From contig NZ_JACHHY010000008.1 of assembly GCF_014202905.1 (NCBI RefSeq), positions 1-64,000 on the forward strand: a stretch of 64,000 nucleotides of DNA, given 5' to 3'. Position numbers and translations under genes: made by a program. Numbering within the stretch: the stretch's first letter is position 1; each line of letters opens with the position of its first letter. Source of the stretch: Chitinivorax tropicus. GTDB taxonomy: Bacteria; Pseudomonadota; Gammaproteobacteria; Burkholderiales; SCOH01. This document shows, one piece after another, positions 44,261-53,037 of this stretch. The notes below the pieces were generated by a model. That model saw nothing but the letters and a program-made list of their open reading frames with translations. It had not been told where the DNA came from and ran no database searches.

Positions 44261-45007
44261 TCAAAGGTCGGCATAGCGTGGTAACAGGTCTTGATCAACC
44301 AGTCGGATCTCGATGGCATTGGCGGTCTTGACGTGTTCTGCGTTCTCGCTGGAGAACGGCTCGTCAGTGACACTGACGATGATAGTACCGATCTGCTGGT
44401 CTTGACCCTTTTCATTTTTCCCCATGACCGGCACCAGCGCACGCGCCTCAGGCACCTGTTGTGCAGTCAATACCTTGGGTAGATAGAGCATCCAGCCAAC
44501 GCCAGGGCGGTCTTTGAAAACGGCCTTCTCACCATAAAAAGCTGGTGCAGCAGATGCAAATAGCGGTTGCCAGATGTCAACCATTTTCAGCATGGTATTC
44601 AGTACACACTGATAATTTAAGAAATCACTTATGTCGGTTTCAAACCGAACATCGCTTGGTCGCTGGGTTTCCTGAATGAATAGATTGAGGCTGGCTCCAC
44701 TTGTGCTGTCTTCACCATTCCACAATCCAAACCCACGCATCGGAAATATGTTTTTTTGTTTACGAAATTGTGCGGTAAGTACTGCCTCGATTGCTTTGGT
44801 TGGCCCATTTTCATCAAACGCCGAGTAACGCAAGGCATCTTCCTGACTATTGCCACCTAAATACCACTCAACCAGCTTGGGCGAGTACTGACTCAGGTGC
44901 TGTTGGAGCATGAAAGCGCAAGTGAGATCATCCGCAAGTACTGGTGGGTGTTCTAAGTCCACTCTAAACTGTGCAGTAAGTTCAATGTTCGGTGGTGGTG
45001 TTTTCAT
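44261..45007 (-). CDS. Imm52-like immunity protein to the Tox-REase-5 effector
   Basis: 248 residues, soluble. 'MRGFGLWNGEDSTSGASLNL' and the regular Trp/Phe spacing resemble the immunity 52 family, which is predicted to neutralise Tox-REase-5 nucleases; the gene directly upstream encodes such a nuclease, with a 4-bp overlap. It corresponds in position to TsiT of the P. aeruginosa TseT locus. The family call is from memory of its pattern; context is the stronger evidence. Last gene of the PAAR operon. Confidence 0.75.
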   Translation of the reverse strand: MKTPPPNIELTAQFRVDLEHPPVLADDLTCAFMLQQHLSQYSPKLVEWYLGGNSQEDALRYSAFDENGPTKAIEAVLTAQFRKQKNIFPMRGFGLWNGEDSTSGASLNLFIQETQRPSDVRFETDISDFLNYQCVLNTMLKMVDIWQPLFASAAPAFYGEKAVFKDRPGVGWMLYLPKVLTAQQVPEARALVPVMGKNEKGQDQQIGTIIVSVTDEPFSSENAEHVKTANAIEIRLVDQDLLPRYADL

Positions 45008-45603
45008 GGTTCATAGTGATGAGGTATGTCAGGGGCTATTCGCCGCAGGAGACTGGAGAAATAACGATGGCTGATCGGTTGTTGCCAGAACCATTCAAGA
45101 CGAACAGGTGGCCTCGGTGATGCCGCGATGCTTTGGCTGCTGATTTCCCGCATCATTTCATTGATGTTATGTACCCACCACCGTTTTGGCCGACCATATT
45201 CATCAAAGAATTGATCATATGCGGCCTTGGCTTCTTTCAGCAGGCATTCCGCTGAGACAAAACCATCAAATCTGACACCACCGATATCCCATTCAATGAT
45301 GAAGGTGGCACCATTTGACATGCCGCCGATGCGCACTTGATAGTCCACCCAAGGCTTCCGTTCCGGAAAATTTCGTTGGAACGGTTTACCTTGGTTAGGT
45401 GGGCATTCCTTGCACCGCTCTTGCTCTTTGGTCTTGGCATCGGTCTTGGCGATGGGGGAGGATTTGGCTTGTTCGGCCTCTTCTTGCCGCTTTCGCGCCT
45501 GCTCGATGGCGTCGCTCGCTGCCGCGCCGGTGGCGATGACCCCCAGGGCAATCAGGACGCGTGTTGCGACCAATTCAATGAATGGTAAGGCCAGGGCTGC
45601 CAT
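45004..45603 (-). CDS. T6SS effector with Tox-REase-5 nuclease domain
   Basis: 199 residues. A hydrophobic N-terminal segment (about 1-30, 'ALPFIELVATRVLIALGVIATG') may help delivery across the target membrane. A charged linker (33-60) precedes the toxin domain: 'CKECPPNQGKPFQRNF', 'ATFIIEWDIGGVRFDGFVSAECLLKEAKAAYDQF', where Glu, Asp and the EAK motif match a restriction-endonuclease-like centre. The same domain forms TseT in P. aeruginosa. The order PAAR-adaptor-111 aa-effector-immunity supports the assignment. It should cut DNA in the recipient cytoplasm. Confidence 0.85.
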   Translation of the reverse strand: MAALALPFIELVATRVLIALGVIATGAAASDAIEQARKRQEEAEQAKSSPIAKTDAKTKEQERCKECPPNQGKPFQRNFPERKPWVDYQVRIGGMSNGATFIIEWDIGGVRFDGFVSAECLLKEAKAAYDQFFDEYGRPKRWWVHNINEMMREISSQSIAASPRPPVRLEWFWQQPISHRYFSSLLRRIAPDIPHHYEP

Positions 45604-45938
45604 CAGGCTTTCCTTTTCAGGTGTGCGTTGATCACGGCATCCAGGTCATCCAGCCGTTGTTCTGGGGTGGCGCCTGGTTTGCGTAGGTAGCTGTCCACCA
45701 CGGGGTCGTCATGAATATGAGGGGCGTCGGTGGCCAGATACAGCAGGCGGATGATGTGTGGCGTGCTGGTGAAGCCTGCCTTGGTCGCATAATCGTGTGC
45801 CGCCTGCATGCGGGTCTGTACTGTTGTGCGGTCTGAATCAGGTCGCTGCGCCTGGAATTGTGCGGCGACCGCTGCTACGAATTGCCCTGCATCCAGGCGC
45901 TGTAGTGCTTGCCATTGTTCCAGATTCAGCTCAAGCAT
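45603..45938 (-). CDS. Putative T6SS co-chaperone (co-TecT position)
   Basis: 111 residues, helical and charged ('LNLEQWQALQRLDAGQFVAAVAAQF' at the start, 'PEQRLDDLDAVINAHLKRK' at the end), no signal peptide. I do not recognise the family from sequence alone. It sits between the DUF4123 adaptor and the nuclease, overlapping both, exactly where P. aeruginosa has co-TecT (PA3906), the co-chaperone that binds TecT and is released when PAAR engages. The role is inferred from that order. Confidence 0.65.
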   Translation of the reverse strand: MLELNLEQWQALQRLDAGQFVAAVAAQFQAQRPDSDRTTVQTRMQAAHDYATKAGFTSTPHIIRLLYLATDAPHIHDDPVVDSYLRKPGATPEQRLDDLDAVINAHLKRKA

Positions 45939-46425
45939 GCCGTCCTATCCATACGCGTTGCCCTTGGTGCATGAAATGCCACTCTTCGATCTCTCCAAAT
46001 AGTGTTTCTCGTTGCGCTGGCTGCAGGATGTTGACCAATCCCGTCAAGACGCGTGGGTCCCAAAACCGTAGCAGTGCTTTGCGCCCGTCTGGCAATCGGG
46101 CATCCATCCGCAGCCGTAGCAGATCGGCCAGTCCATGTAGATCCGCGAGGGCGATCAGCCAGATGATGCCGGGGGTGGCTTGCTCAAAGTGGATGAGCTC
46201 GGCACGCTCGGATTCGTCAAGTTGCTGTGGGTCAATCAGCCAGGGGCCTGCGTGGGCCAGCGGAGCGTCAGGTGTGCCATCAAACAGCGCGATATGGCCT
46301 GGCCTCGGTGCCAATGGCTGGTTGAATTCGGTTTGGTATTGTGCGCCATCAACCAGTGCGTAGAGGAAAAGATATGGTCGCTGGGTCTGTAATGATTGCA
46401 GGCGTTGCAGGACGTCAAAGTTCAT
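45931..46425 (-). CDS. DUF4123 T6SS adaptor (TecT-like)
   Basis: 164 residues, a minimal DUF4123 protein: 'PYLFLYALVDGAQYQ' near the start and 'ALLRFWDPRVL' near residue 120 are the family landmarks. It lacks the C-terminal extension of the adaptor at 246-1187. It should bring the Tox-REase-5 effector to the PAAR protein encoded immediately upstream. Overlaps its neighbours by 4 and 8 bp. Confidence 0.88.
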   Translation of the reverse strand: MNFDVLQRLQSLQTQRPYLFLYALVDGAQYQTEFNQPLAPRPGHIALFDGTPDAPLAHAGPWLIDPQQLDESERAELIHFEQATPGIIWLIALADLHGLADLLRLRMDARLPDGRKALLRFWDPRVLTGLVNILQPAQRETLFGEIEEWHFMHQGQRVWIGRHA

Positions 46426-46829
46426 TCGCGGATCACCAAGGCGCTGCCACTTTGGGTGGCTTTAAGTAGGCAATCCAGGCAAAGACCCGAGTCTGTCGTG
46501 GTCGCGATGGCCTGTTTCGCGATGTCGGGTGGGGGGCCGCCTGTATCCTGCCCGAGTGTGGATGGGTTCCGCCAGCCGACCAGGGTTTGTGAGGCGATGA
46601 GTTTGGCACCGCATGCCGTTTCATCATTGTGCCGGGCGTAGCCATTGCCTTGCGGATCGAGATAGTCCGGCGAGCCGGTTGTGATGGGAAATACACCTTT
46701 GCACAGCGGGCAGACCACCATGTCGCCTACCCGGGCCATGGGCTTACCATTGATGTCACTGGTGGTGTCGGCGGTGATGACCGTTCCCCCATGTGTGGTT
46801 TTGTCACCCAATACGATCAGCGGGATCAT
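46422..46829 (-). CDS. PAAR-domain T6SS spike-tip protein
   Basis: 135 residues with a GGGAG ribosome site. The PAAR fold covers about residues 1-95: 'LGDKTTHGGTVITADTTSDI', 'MARVGDMVVCPLCKG', 'DETACGAKLIASQTLV'. Conserved Cys/His residues bind the tip zinc. The C-terminal 35 residues contain CLDC. PAAR proteins cap VgrG and recruit adaptor-bound effectors. First gene of a five-gene operon. Confidence 0.93.
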   Translation of the reverse strand: MIPLIVLGDKTTHGGTVITADTTSDINGKPMARVGDMVVCPLCKGVFPITTGSPDYLDPQGNGYARHNDETACGAKLIASQTLVGWRNPSTLGQDTGGPPPDIAKQAIATTTDSGLCLDCLLKATQSGSALVIRE

Positions 46830-46994
46830 TCCTTGCTCCCTATTTGAATGACAACAGTCTATAAGGGCAACTGCTATATCCCCAAATCTGCAATTCGAGG
46901 TGAATGGCGACGGTTAGATGTGGTGTTTTGTTAAGGGGAGGTGGTCAGGCCAATATGTGGAAGAGATGGTGGCGTGGGCCACCATCGATGCATT

Positions 46995-47402
46995 TCAGGT
47001 AGCTGCGGGCTGATGTGTCGCAAAGACTTCCTTGGCTGCATACAAGCCATTCAGGGCAGCTGGAAATCCTGCGTAGACCGCCATCTGCATGATGATCTCG
47101 ACTATCTCTTCTTTGGTGCAACCGACATTCAGCGCACCTTGGATATGGACTTTCAGTTGCGGTGTGGCATTGCCCAGTGCTGTCAGGGCGGCTACTACGC
47201 CGATTTCCCTGGCTTTCAGTCCTAGCTGGGGGCGCGAATAGATGTCACCAAATGGAAATTCAATCAGATATCTGGCGAAATCAGGTGCTATATCAGCAAG
47301 GGATGCGATGACGCGCTCCCCTGCCTCACCATCTATTTCGCGTAACTTTGCCCACCCGCGCTCGTAGCGAGTGGTTTCAACCGGGTCTGGCGTTTGATTC
47401 AT
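46995..47402 (-). CDS. Carboxymuconolactone decarboxylase-family protein
   Basis: 135 residues. '[45 protein letters not shown]' and '[18 protein letters not shown]' match PcaC/CMD-family proteins of this length. A single Cys ('GCTKEE') replaces the CXXC of AhpD types, so peroxidase activity is uncertain and it may be a decarboxylase-like or redox-sensing enzyme. Coupled to the merR gene (4-bp overlap), whose regulator probably controls it. Confidence 0.85.
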   Translation of the reverse strand: MNQTPDPVETTRYERGWAKLREIDGEAGERVIASLADIAPDFARYLIEFPFGDIYSRPQLGLKAREIGVVAALTALGNATPQLKVHIQGALNVGCTKEEIVEIIMQMAVYAGFPAALNGLYAAKEVFATHQPAAT

Positions 47403-47809
47403 TTGGCCACCTTGGGGGCTGGCGCTGTCACGTTGTCGATGAGGGTCTGATAAGTTCGGATTTTCTCGTCAAGCATGCCAGCACACGTGGAAAGTTCATT
47501 GATCTTGGTGACCAGGCGCTGTTGATGGAGCTTGAGCATCGCAAGCCGCGATTCCAACGTTGTCTCGCCTTGCATCCGCAGTAAAGCGTATTGCTTGATC
47601 TCTGCAAGTGGCATGCCAGTGAGTTTGAGTCGAAGGACAAACTCCAACCACAGCACGTCGTTGCGGCAATACTGCCGATGGCCATTTTTTGCCCGCCGCA
47701 CCGGTTGCAGAATGCCTTCTGTTTCATAGAAGCGCAGCGTGTGGGCTGACAGGCCGCTGAGCTTGGCAAGCTCGCTGATGGATAAGGTGTTGGTGGTCAC
47801 GTTGCCCAT
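47399..47809 (-). CDS. MerR-family regulator
   Basis: 136 residues from ATG 47809; GTG 47800 (three codons in) is an alternative discussed with the promoter. The MerR HTH-wing is clear: '[26 protein letters not shown]' and '[29 protein letters not shown]', then a dimerisation coiled coil (about 80-125). No metal-binding Cys pair, so it likely senses a small organic or redox signal (YhdM/AdhR-like group). It forms an operon with the CMD gene. Confidence 0.92.
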   Translation of the reverse strand: MGNVTTNTLSISELAKLSGLSAHTLRFYETEGILQPVRRAKNGHRQYCRNDVLWLEFVLRLKLTGMPLAEIKQYALLRMQGETTLESRLAMLKLHQQRLVTKINELSTCAGMLDEKIRTYQTLIDNVTAPAPKVAK

Positions 47810-47838
47810 GTTAGGACTTAGAGCTTACTCGAAGTCAA
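47808..47838 (-). promoter_or_regulatory. MerR-type promoter with 19-bp spacer overlapping the merR start codon
   Basis: On the minus strand: TTGACT (47838-47833), 19-bp spacer, TAACAT (47813-47808). The dyad acttagag-ctta-ctcgaagt (47816-47835, one mismatch) fills the spacer. A 19-bp spacer with an embedded dyad is the signature of promoters that MerR proteins activate by DNA distortion. The -10 box includes the first two bases of the annotated ATG, so the transcript should start near 47801, beside GTG 47800. Confidence 0.85.
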
Positions 47839-47867
47839 GCGGTGCATGCCAACATGCCCAGGTCTGT

Positions 47868-48653
47868 TCATTTACCGATGAAGGACGCTTGGGTTTTGTT
47901 TATGAATGCCGATGTGCCGATTCTGAAATCTTCCGTTGATGCCGCCAGGCCGAAGTAGTCCGCGCCCAGCTGGGCGGAGGCATCGATGGGCAGATCCAGC
48001 CCACGATGGAGCGCTTCCCATGTCAGCTTCACCGCTTGTGGGGATTGGGAGAGGATGTCCTGGAGCAAGGCATGGGTTTCGTCCATCAACCTGGTAAAGG
48101 GGACAACACGATTCACCAGCCCCATGGACAAAGCTTCCTCTGCAGTCACCAATCGGCCAGTCAGGAGCATGTCTGCCGCCCGGCCTTTGCCGATCAGCCT
48201 GGGTAGCCTGGTGGTGCCGCCAAACCCGGCGACTGCGCCAATCTTGACCTCTGGGTGGCCCAGCAGCGCGCCCGATGCTGCAACTCGCAGCATGCAGGCT
48301 TCAGCGATTTCCAGCCCGCCGCCCAAGGCGTGGCCATTGATGGCGGCAATGACTACCTTGCCGAGGTTCTCGATCTTGTGGGTCACCGTGGTGGCCATTT
48401 CCGCCAGCTCACGCACCTGTAATGCAGATGCACGATTGAGGAATTTGATATCCGCCCCGGCTGAAAACACCTTGTCGCCTACGGCGGTGATCACGACTGC
48501 ATCGGCGTCGCCATCCGCTTTGGCTTGATCCAGGCAGCCCGCCAATTGCTGCAGTACATCCCTATTCATGGCGTTCAATGCATCTGGTCGATTGAGCGTA
48601 ATGGTAGCGATGCGCTCTTTGACGCGATACGACACCCAACTCGTCTGTGACAT
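47868..48653 (-). CDS. Enoyl-CoA hydratase/isomerase (crotonase family)
   Basis: 261 residues with an AAGGGAGA ribosome site. The oxyanion-hole segments 'FSAGADIKFL' and 'GHALGGGLEIAEAC' and the second Glu in 'LGHPEVKIGAVAGFGGTTRLPRLIG' are in place, consistent with a true enoyl-CoA hydratase (both catalytic Glu present). It acts in beta-oxidation or a related CoA pathway. The next gene downstream is merR, with its own promoter in between. Confidence 0.92.
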   Translation of the reverse strand: MSQTSWVSYRVKERIATITLNRPDALNAMNRDVLQQLAGCLDQAKADGDADAVVITAVGDKVFSAGADIKFLNRASALQVRELAEMATTVTHKIENLGKVVIAAINGHALGGGLEIAEACMLRVAASGALLGHPEVKIGAVAGFGGTTRLPRLIGKGRAADMLLTGRLVTAEEALSMGLVNRVVPFTRLMDETHALLQDILSQSPQAVKLTWEALHRGLDLPIDASAQLGADYFGLAASTEDFRIGTSAFINKTQASFIGK

Positions 48654-48686
48654 CCGAATCTCCCTTGTCCAGCATGCTATGGGGCT

Positions 48687-48706
48687 CGGCGGGCAGCCGC
48701 CCGCCG
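48687..48706. terminator. GC hairpin after the asparagine-synthetase-like gene
   Basis: cggcggg/cccgccg stem with a 6-base loop, 15 bp beyond the end of the 48721-50556 gene. No T-run follows, so it is a weak terminator candidate. Confidence 0.4.
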
Positions 48707-48720
48707 GATCAAGTGTGTTT

Positions 48721-50556
48721 TCAAATGGTCTGTTTCGCTTCCTTCAGCCACAGCGACAGCATCATCAAGATCCACACCATTGTGCCGTAGTAGCCGGGGT
48801 GCTCGCGTACTTTGCTCATCATGTCATCGATGAATTCCGGGCGGATCAGATCATGGCGTTTCAAATCCGACAGGCTGTCATTGACCAGGGTCTGCAAGCC
48901 TGTGTGCTTGGTGAGCCAGGGGCCGAATGGGAGACCGAAGCCGTGTTTTTCCTTGGTGATGATCTCGGGTGGCAGGAAGTCACGCAGCGCTTCTTTGAAA
49001 AACCAGCGCAGCTGCTGCCCTTTGAGCTTCCAGCCTGGGTCGAGCTTGAGCGAGAACTGGGTCAGCTTGTCATGCAGCAAGGGGTAGGCGATATCGACGC
49101 CAGCCAGCTCGCAGGCCAGGTTGACTTTCACCAGGTCGTTGTCGGCCAAGGTGTATTTGAAATCCAGCCCCAGCATTTGGTTGATGAGGCTCTGGGCCTG
49201 GATGGCATCCCATGTCCGTTGTTGATGTTGGCCTGGGCCGCTGATGTTCACTTGGCCTAGGAAGTCGCGGGTGAAGATGTTGGCAGCGCCGAATCGCTCC
49301 AGCAGGTTGTAGGTTTCCAGCCGGGCCGGCATTGGCGTATTGGCTTGCTCGATATAGCTGCGGGCTTTGCCGATCAAGGGCAGGCTGGTGGGCAGGTTGA
49401 ATGCCAGTGGCTCGATCAGCGATTTTTTCACTGCACGCGGCACGCGGCCCCAGACTTCGAACACATGTTGTTTGGCATAGCGGGCATTGCCGCCGAACAG
49501 CTCATCACCACCATCGCCGCCCAGCATGCGCTCGACCCCGTCCCGGTGGGCAAGCTGGGCACAGTAGAAGCCGGGCACCACCGATGAATTGCCGAATGGC
49601 TGGTCGGACGCCGCTGCAATGCGGGGAATGGCGTTGACGACATCGTCTGGCGTGACGTAGTACTCAGTGTGGCGGGTGCCGAAATGCTTGACGGCGATAC
49701 GAGCGAATTCCATCTCATCGTAGCCTTCCGCCTCGAAGCCGATGGAGTAGGTCTTGGCAGGGCGGCCTTGCACGGCGGTCAGCATGCCGGCAATGGTGGA
49801 GCTGTCGGTGCCACCTGACAGGAAACAACCCGTTTCCGCACCGGCGGATGCTTCGCGCATGCTTTCCCGCAACAAGGCGGTGAAGGCTTCTTTCTGCTCG
49901 ACGAATGATTGGCCGCCACTTTCGGTGAAGACCGGCTCCCAGTAACGCTTGCGGCGGCTGTCCCCATTCTGCCAGTGCAGGTATTCGCCAGGCTCCAGGC
50001 GGAACTGGTTGTGGTAGATGGTTTCCGGCCCTGGAACCATATGGAAATACAGGTAGTGATAGATGGCCTGCCGGTCGATGCTTGAGTTGGCTGCCGGGTG
50101 GGTATTCAGCGCCCATAGGCTGCTGGCGAAGATCAGCCCGTTGCCGGTCTCGCTGAAGCTCAATGGAATCGAGCCGAATCGGTCCACGGCCAGCAAAGCA
50201 TGTTGCTTGTCGAGATCAACCAAAGCCAGGGCAAAGCTGTCTGCAAAATGACGCAGCACTGCCGGGCCTTCCTTGCGATATCCCTGGATCAGCGCGCCAG
50301 CATGTCCATGTTGCATGGCATAGGCGTGGAGATGGGAGTCGCTGATGCGTGGCCGACCAATGACCACCGCCCGGCAGCCGCCTTGCTGTGCGATCACGGG
50401 AGCGTGTTTCAAGCCTGTGCCGCCGAGCGCGCCATCTGGCATGGCCCAATTGCTGGGCTTGGCGCCTGGGAAGGGCGATAGGCGCCCCACCATGCGTGCC
50501 AGGGTGGTATCGGGCTCGGTCGTGGCGTGGCCAATCCAGCCGCAAAGTCCGGTCAT
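48721..50556 (-). CDS. Asparagine-synthetase-like amide ligase with degenerate glutaminase domain
   Basis: 611 residues from ATG 50556 (AGAGGAAA site). The C-terminal synthetase domain is intact: PP-loop 'CFLSGGTDSSTIAGM' (247-253) and 'LGGDGGDELFGGNARY'. The N-terminal class-II glutaminase-like domain (1-200) is unusual: the protein starts MTGLCGW, so the only candidate Cys is residue 5 rather than 2, and the RGPD and NGEIYN motifs are missing. It may therefore use ammonia or another amine directly, as beta-lactam synthetases do. Last gene of the leftward polysaccharide-modification cluster, in the place of the exosortase-associated asparagine synthetase. Confidence 0.8.
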   Translation of the reverse strand: MTGLCGWIGHATTEPDTTLARMVGRLSPFPGAKPSNWAMPDGALGGTGLKHAPVIAQQGGCRAVVIGRPRISDSHLHAYAMQHGHAGALIQGYRKEGPAVLRHFADSFALALVDLDKQHALLAVDRFGSIPLSFSETGNGLIFASSLWALNTHPAANSSIDRQAIYHYLYFHMVPGPETIYHNQFRLEPGEYLHWQNGDSRRKRYWEPVFTESGGQSFVEQKEAFTALLRESMREASAGAETGCFLSGGTDSSTIAGMLTAVQGRPAKTYSIGFEAEGYDEMEFARIAVKHFGTRHTEYYVTPDDVVNAIPRIAAASDQPFGNSSVVPGFYCAQLAHRDGVERMLGGDGGDELFGGNARYAKQHVFEVWGRVPRAVKKSLIEPLAFNLPTSLPLIGKARSYIEQANTPMPARLETYNLLERFGAANIFTRDFLGQVNISGPGQHQQRTWDAIQAQSLINQMLGLDFKYTLADNDLVKVNLACELAGVDIAYPLLHDKLTQFSLKLDPGWKLKGQQLRWFFKEALRDFLPPEIITKEKHGFGLPFGPWLTKHTGLQTLVNDSLSDLKRHDLIRPEFIDDMMSKVREHPGYYGTMVWILMMLSLWLKEAKQTI

Positions 50557-50776
50557 AGTTTCCTCTAAACAGTTGATTGCGTGATACGTTGATGCTTCTT
50601 GTTCTGTCGGGCTTGGTTGAGGTGATTCGTAGCCATGCAATCACGTCAACGAAACCCTGGCATCTCAACCCGCCAAGTGGCCGGGATGCCAAGGCTGTTT
50701 GCAGCATGACTGTGTGGCGGTGATCTGGAAGGTGCTCAGTCTTCTGACTATCACTCGCCCATGCGCAAACAGCGCG

Positions 50777-51856
50777 TCATTGTCTGGTGTCACCGATCTC
50801 AGTGCCCGTGGCTGGTTGCGCCTTGCCTATACGCTTTGTCAGGTCGCGCAGATTCTTGACCACGGTCATTCCGCTTGCATACAGGGATGAGCGATATAGC
50901 GTAATGTGGTCGATCTCGCGGGCTTCCGTGGCCCATTCCAGCTGATCGGCGGATGCATTGGTGTAGAACTCGATCCGTTGAAAGCGGCCTGCGGCAAACT
51001 CATGCTGCAGCAAGGTATGGAGCAGCACGCGCCCCACCGCCAGCTCTTTGAGCTGTTCATCATAGGTGGTTTTCAACATGACCAGCATGCCATTGGCTGA
51101 AATGGCCAAGCGGGAGGCGACAACCCGCCCGCCCAACACCAGCTCATATACTTGTGCGCTGCCCACCGCCGCCAGCTTTTGCAGCACATCGTGGTAAAAG
51201 CGCCACTGCTGGCTGCCTGCGGTGATGGCGGTGCCTGCCCGCCCCTTCCAGCCTTTTGCCTCCAGCTCGCTGTAGCTGTCCAGCGCACCGGTCATAGCCT
51301 GCGGAGCAGTGTGGATGCGTAACGAGAAGGGCTCACCCGTGCTTTCGATGCGGTGCTGATAGCGCTTGATATTGTTACGCAGCTTTTTAGGACGAGCTGC
51401 CCAGTAGGTGTCGAAAGAGTCGGCCAAGGTGATGGCCATGGTCGTGGCGGCATGCTGGCGCGACTCGACTGGGCTGGTCTCGCCTTGGCAGGGGCTGAAC
51501 ATCGGGTCCTGTGCCATCCAGTCGATGAAGATGGGAAAGCCCGGCAAGGCTTTGAACAGACTCATCCGCTCTGCATAGGCCTGTTTGTTCAACATCAGTG
51601 GCGCTGCTTGTAACTGGGGCGGCAAAAAGCTGGTCCAGCCCTGGCCACGGTATGGCTGTGTCAGCAGCAGGCCGCCTGTAGGGCGGTGCACCATCAATAG
51701 CACTTTTTCATCACCATAGTGTTGCAGCAGGCTGTGGACGAAGGTATGGCAGAACATGGGGTGGCTGTTATAAAGCCTGGCATTCCATGCATCCCACTCC
51801 ACTTGGTAGCGGTCGAATTCAGCGAGGGCGGACTCAAGCAGCCAGTCATTGATCAT
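50777..51856 (-). CDS. GNAT/FemAB-like acyltransferase 1
   Basis: 359 residues from ATG 51856, which shares a base with the previous stop (TGATG) and has AAAGG upstream. The family pattern (BioF2/CelD-like GNAT_6) is visible in 'RPKKLRNNIKRYQHRIE', 'ELEAKGWKGRAGTA', and 'ELVLGGRVVASRLAISANG...YDEQLKELAVGRVLLHTLL'. Such enzymes transfer acyl or aminoacyl groups to amines, often in cell-wall or polysaccharide modification. The cluster suggests an ACP- or CoA-bound donor. No membrane segment. Confidence 0.82.
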   Translation of the reverse strand: MINDWLLESALAEFDRYQVEWDAWNARLYNSHPMFCHTFVHSLLQHYGDEKVLLMVHRPTGGLLLTQPYRGQGWTSFLPPQLQAAPLMLNKQAYAERMSLFKALPGFPIFIDWMAQDPMFSPCQGETSPVESRQHAATTMAITLADSFDTYWAARPKKLRNNIKRYQHRIESTGEPFSLRIHTAPQAMTGALDSYSELEAKGWKGRAGTAITAGSQQWRFYHDVLQKLAAVGSAQVYELVLGGRVVASRLAISANGMLVMLKTTYDEQLKELAVGRVLLHTLLQHEFAAGRFQRIEFYTNASADQLEWATEAREIDHITLYRSSLYASGMTVVKNLRDLTKRIGKAQPATGTEIGDTRQ

Positions 51857-53037
51857 CAGGACAAACCTTTGTTTGAATGCATGATCTGGGACAATTGGGT
51901 TGCCATCCAATCCAGTTCATCATGTCGGATCGACTGGTGGCAAGGCAATTGTAGCAAGCCAATACCATAACGTTGACTGACTTCACATGAAGATTCTGCC
52001 AGCTCGTCCCAGCGCCAGATGGGCAGGCGGGCCTGCTTCAGTGCTGGGAAGTAGCGCTTGGGTTCGTCGAGCAGCAGGGGAAACATATAGGGAACGACCC
52101 CGTCCGGCAGGGCCGGAAACAGCGGGCGCACGCCGGGTATATCGTTGACGATGTGCAGCCACTGCTTGTATATCGAACGTCGTCTACTGATGAGGGCTGG
52201 ATAGTCCGTGTGGCGCAACACCCAGCGCGAGCTATGCAGGCCACGTTGCCGGGGCAGGCCCTGCCGGGCATCTACCTGGATACGCTGTGGGGGTAGCGTT
52301 TGGGCAGAGTTGCCGATGGCTTGTAGGCTGGGCGGACGCACCAGCCACTTCAGTATGGGCAGGTGTCCATGTTGGGCTGATTGTTGAAGCAGGTCATATA
52401 CGGAGCGCAACTCCGCACCCATGCCGGGGCGTGGGAGATCGACCGGACTCTCAGGTGCATGGTTGATCAGCAATAGGCCACCGTCCCGGCCAGGAACGAA
52501 TTTGCGTGTACTGGCAATTGCGTAATCTCCAGTCTGGCCAAGAGGTTGACCATTCTGCTCACTCAGCAGCGCATGTGCGCAGTCTTCGATCAAGTAGGCA
52601 TTGGCCGCTTTGATACGGCTGGCAAGGGTTGGCAGTGCCGGTTGCGGGAAGCCGAAATAGTGCGGTACCAGCACCGCAGCGATGTCGCCGCCTTGCAGCG
52701 TTTGCTCCAGATCGGCCAGATCGGGCTGCAGATCAGGCTGTAGCCGATAAAAACGTGCCTGCCTACCCGCTGCATGCACCGGGGTGACCATGGTCGGGCA
52801 ATGAAAGGCGGGCAGCAGGATGGCGCCAGGGCGCGGCAGATGGCGGGCAATCCATTCCAAAGCGGTACGACCGGCATTCAAAAAGACTGCCTGATCGGAA
52901 AAAAAGGGGCCGGCTGGGAGTCGATGGCGGATCAAAGCCGGGTCGAATACCGGCAGCACGGAAACCTTGGGCGAAGGGTAATCGCGAAAAGGGTCCAGGC
53001 GGATGAACTCGACGTGGCAGTCGGCCAATGCCGTCAT
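51856..53037 (-). CDS. DegT/DnrJ-like PLP aminotransferase
   Basis: 393 residues. A fold-type I aminotransferase related to sugar aminotransferases: 'FLNAGRTALEWI', 'ILLPAFHCPTMVTPV', Asp152 in 'YLIEDCAHALL' (contacts PLP) and the Schiff-base Lys179 in 'YAIASTRKFVPGRDGGLL'. It aminates a keto-sugar or keto-acid precursor. Overlaps the decarboxylase gene upstream by 4 bp, implying a joint pathway. Confidence 0.85.
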   Translation of the reverse strand: MTALADCHVEFIRLDPFRDYPSPKVSVLPVFDPALIRHRLPAGPFFSDQAVFLNAGRTALEWIARHLPRPGAILLPAFHCPTMVTPVHAAGRQARFYRLQPDLQPDLADLEQTLQGGDIAAVLVPHYFGFPQPALPTLASRIKAANAYLIEDCAHALLSEQNGQPLGQTGDYAIASTRKFVPGRDGGLLLINHAPESPVDLPRPGMGAELRSVYDLLQQSAQHGHLPILKWLVRPPSLQAIGNSAQTLPPQRIQVDARQGLPRQRGLHSSRWVLRHTDYPALISRRRSIYKQWLHIVNDIPGVRPLFPALPDGVVPYMFPLLLDEPKRYFPALKQARLPIWRWDELAESSCEVSQRYGIGLLQLPCHQSIRHDELDWMATQLSQIMHSNKGLS

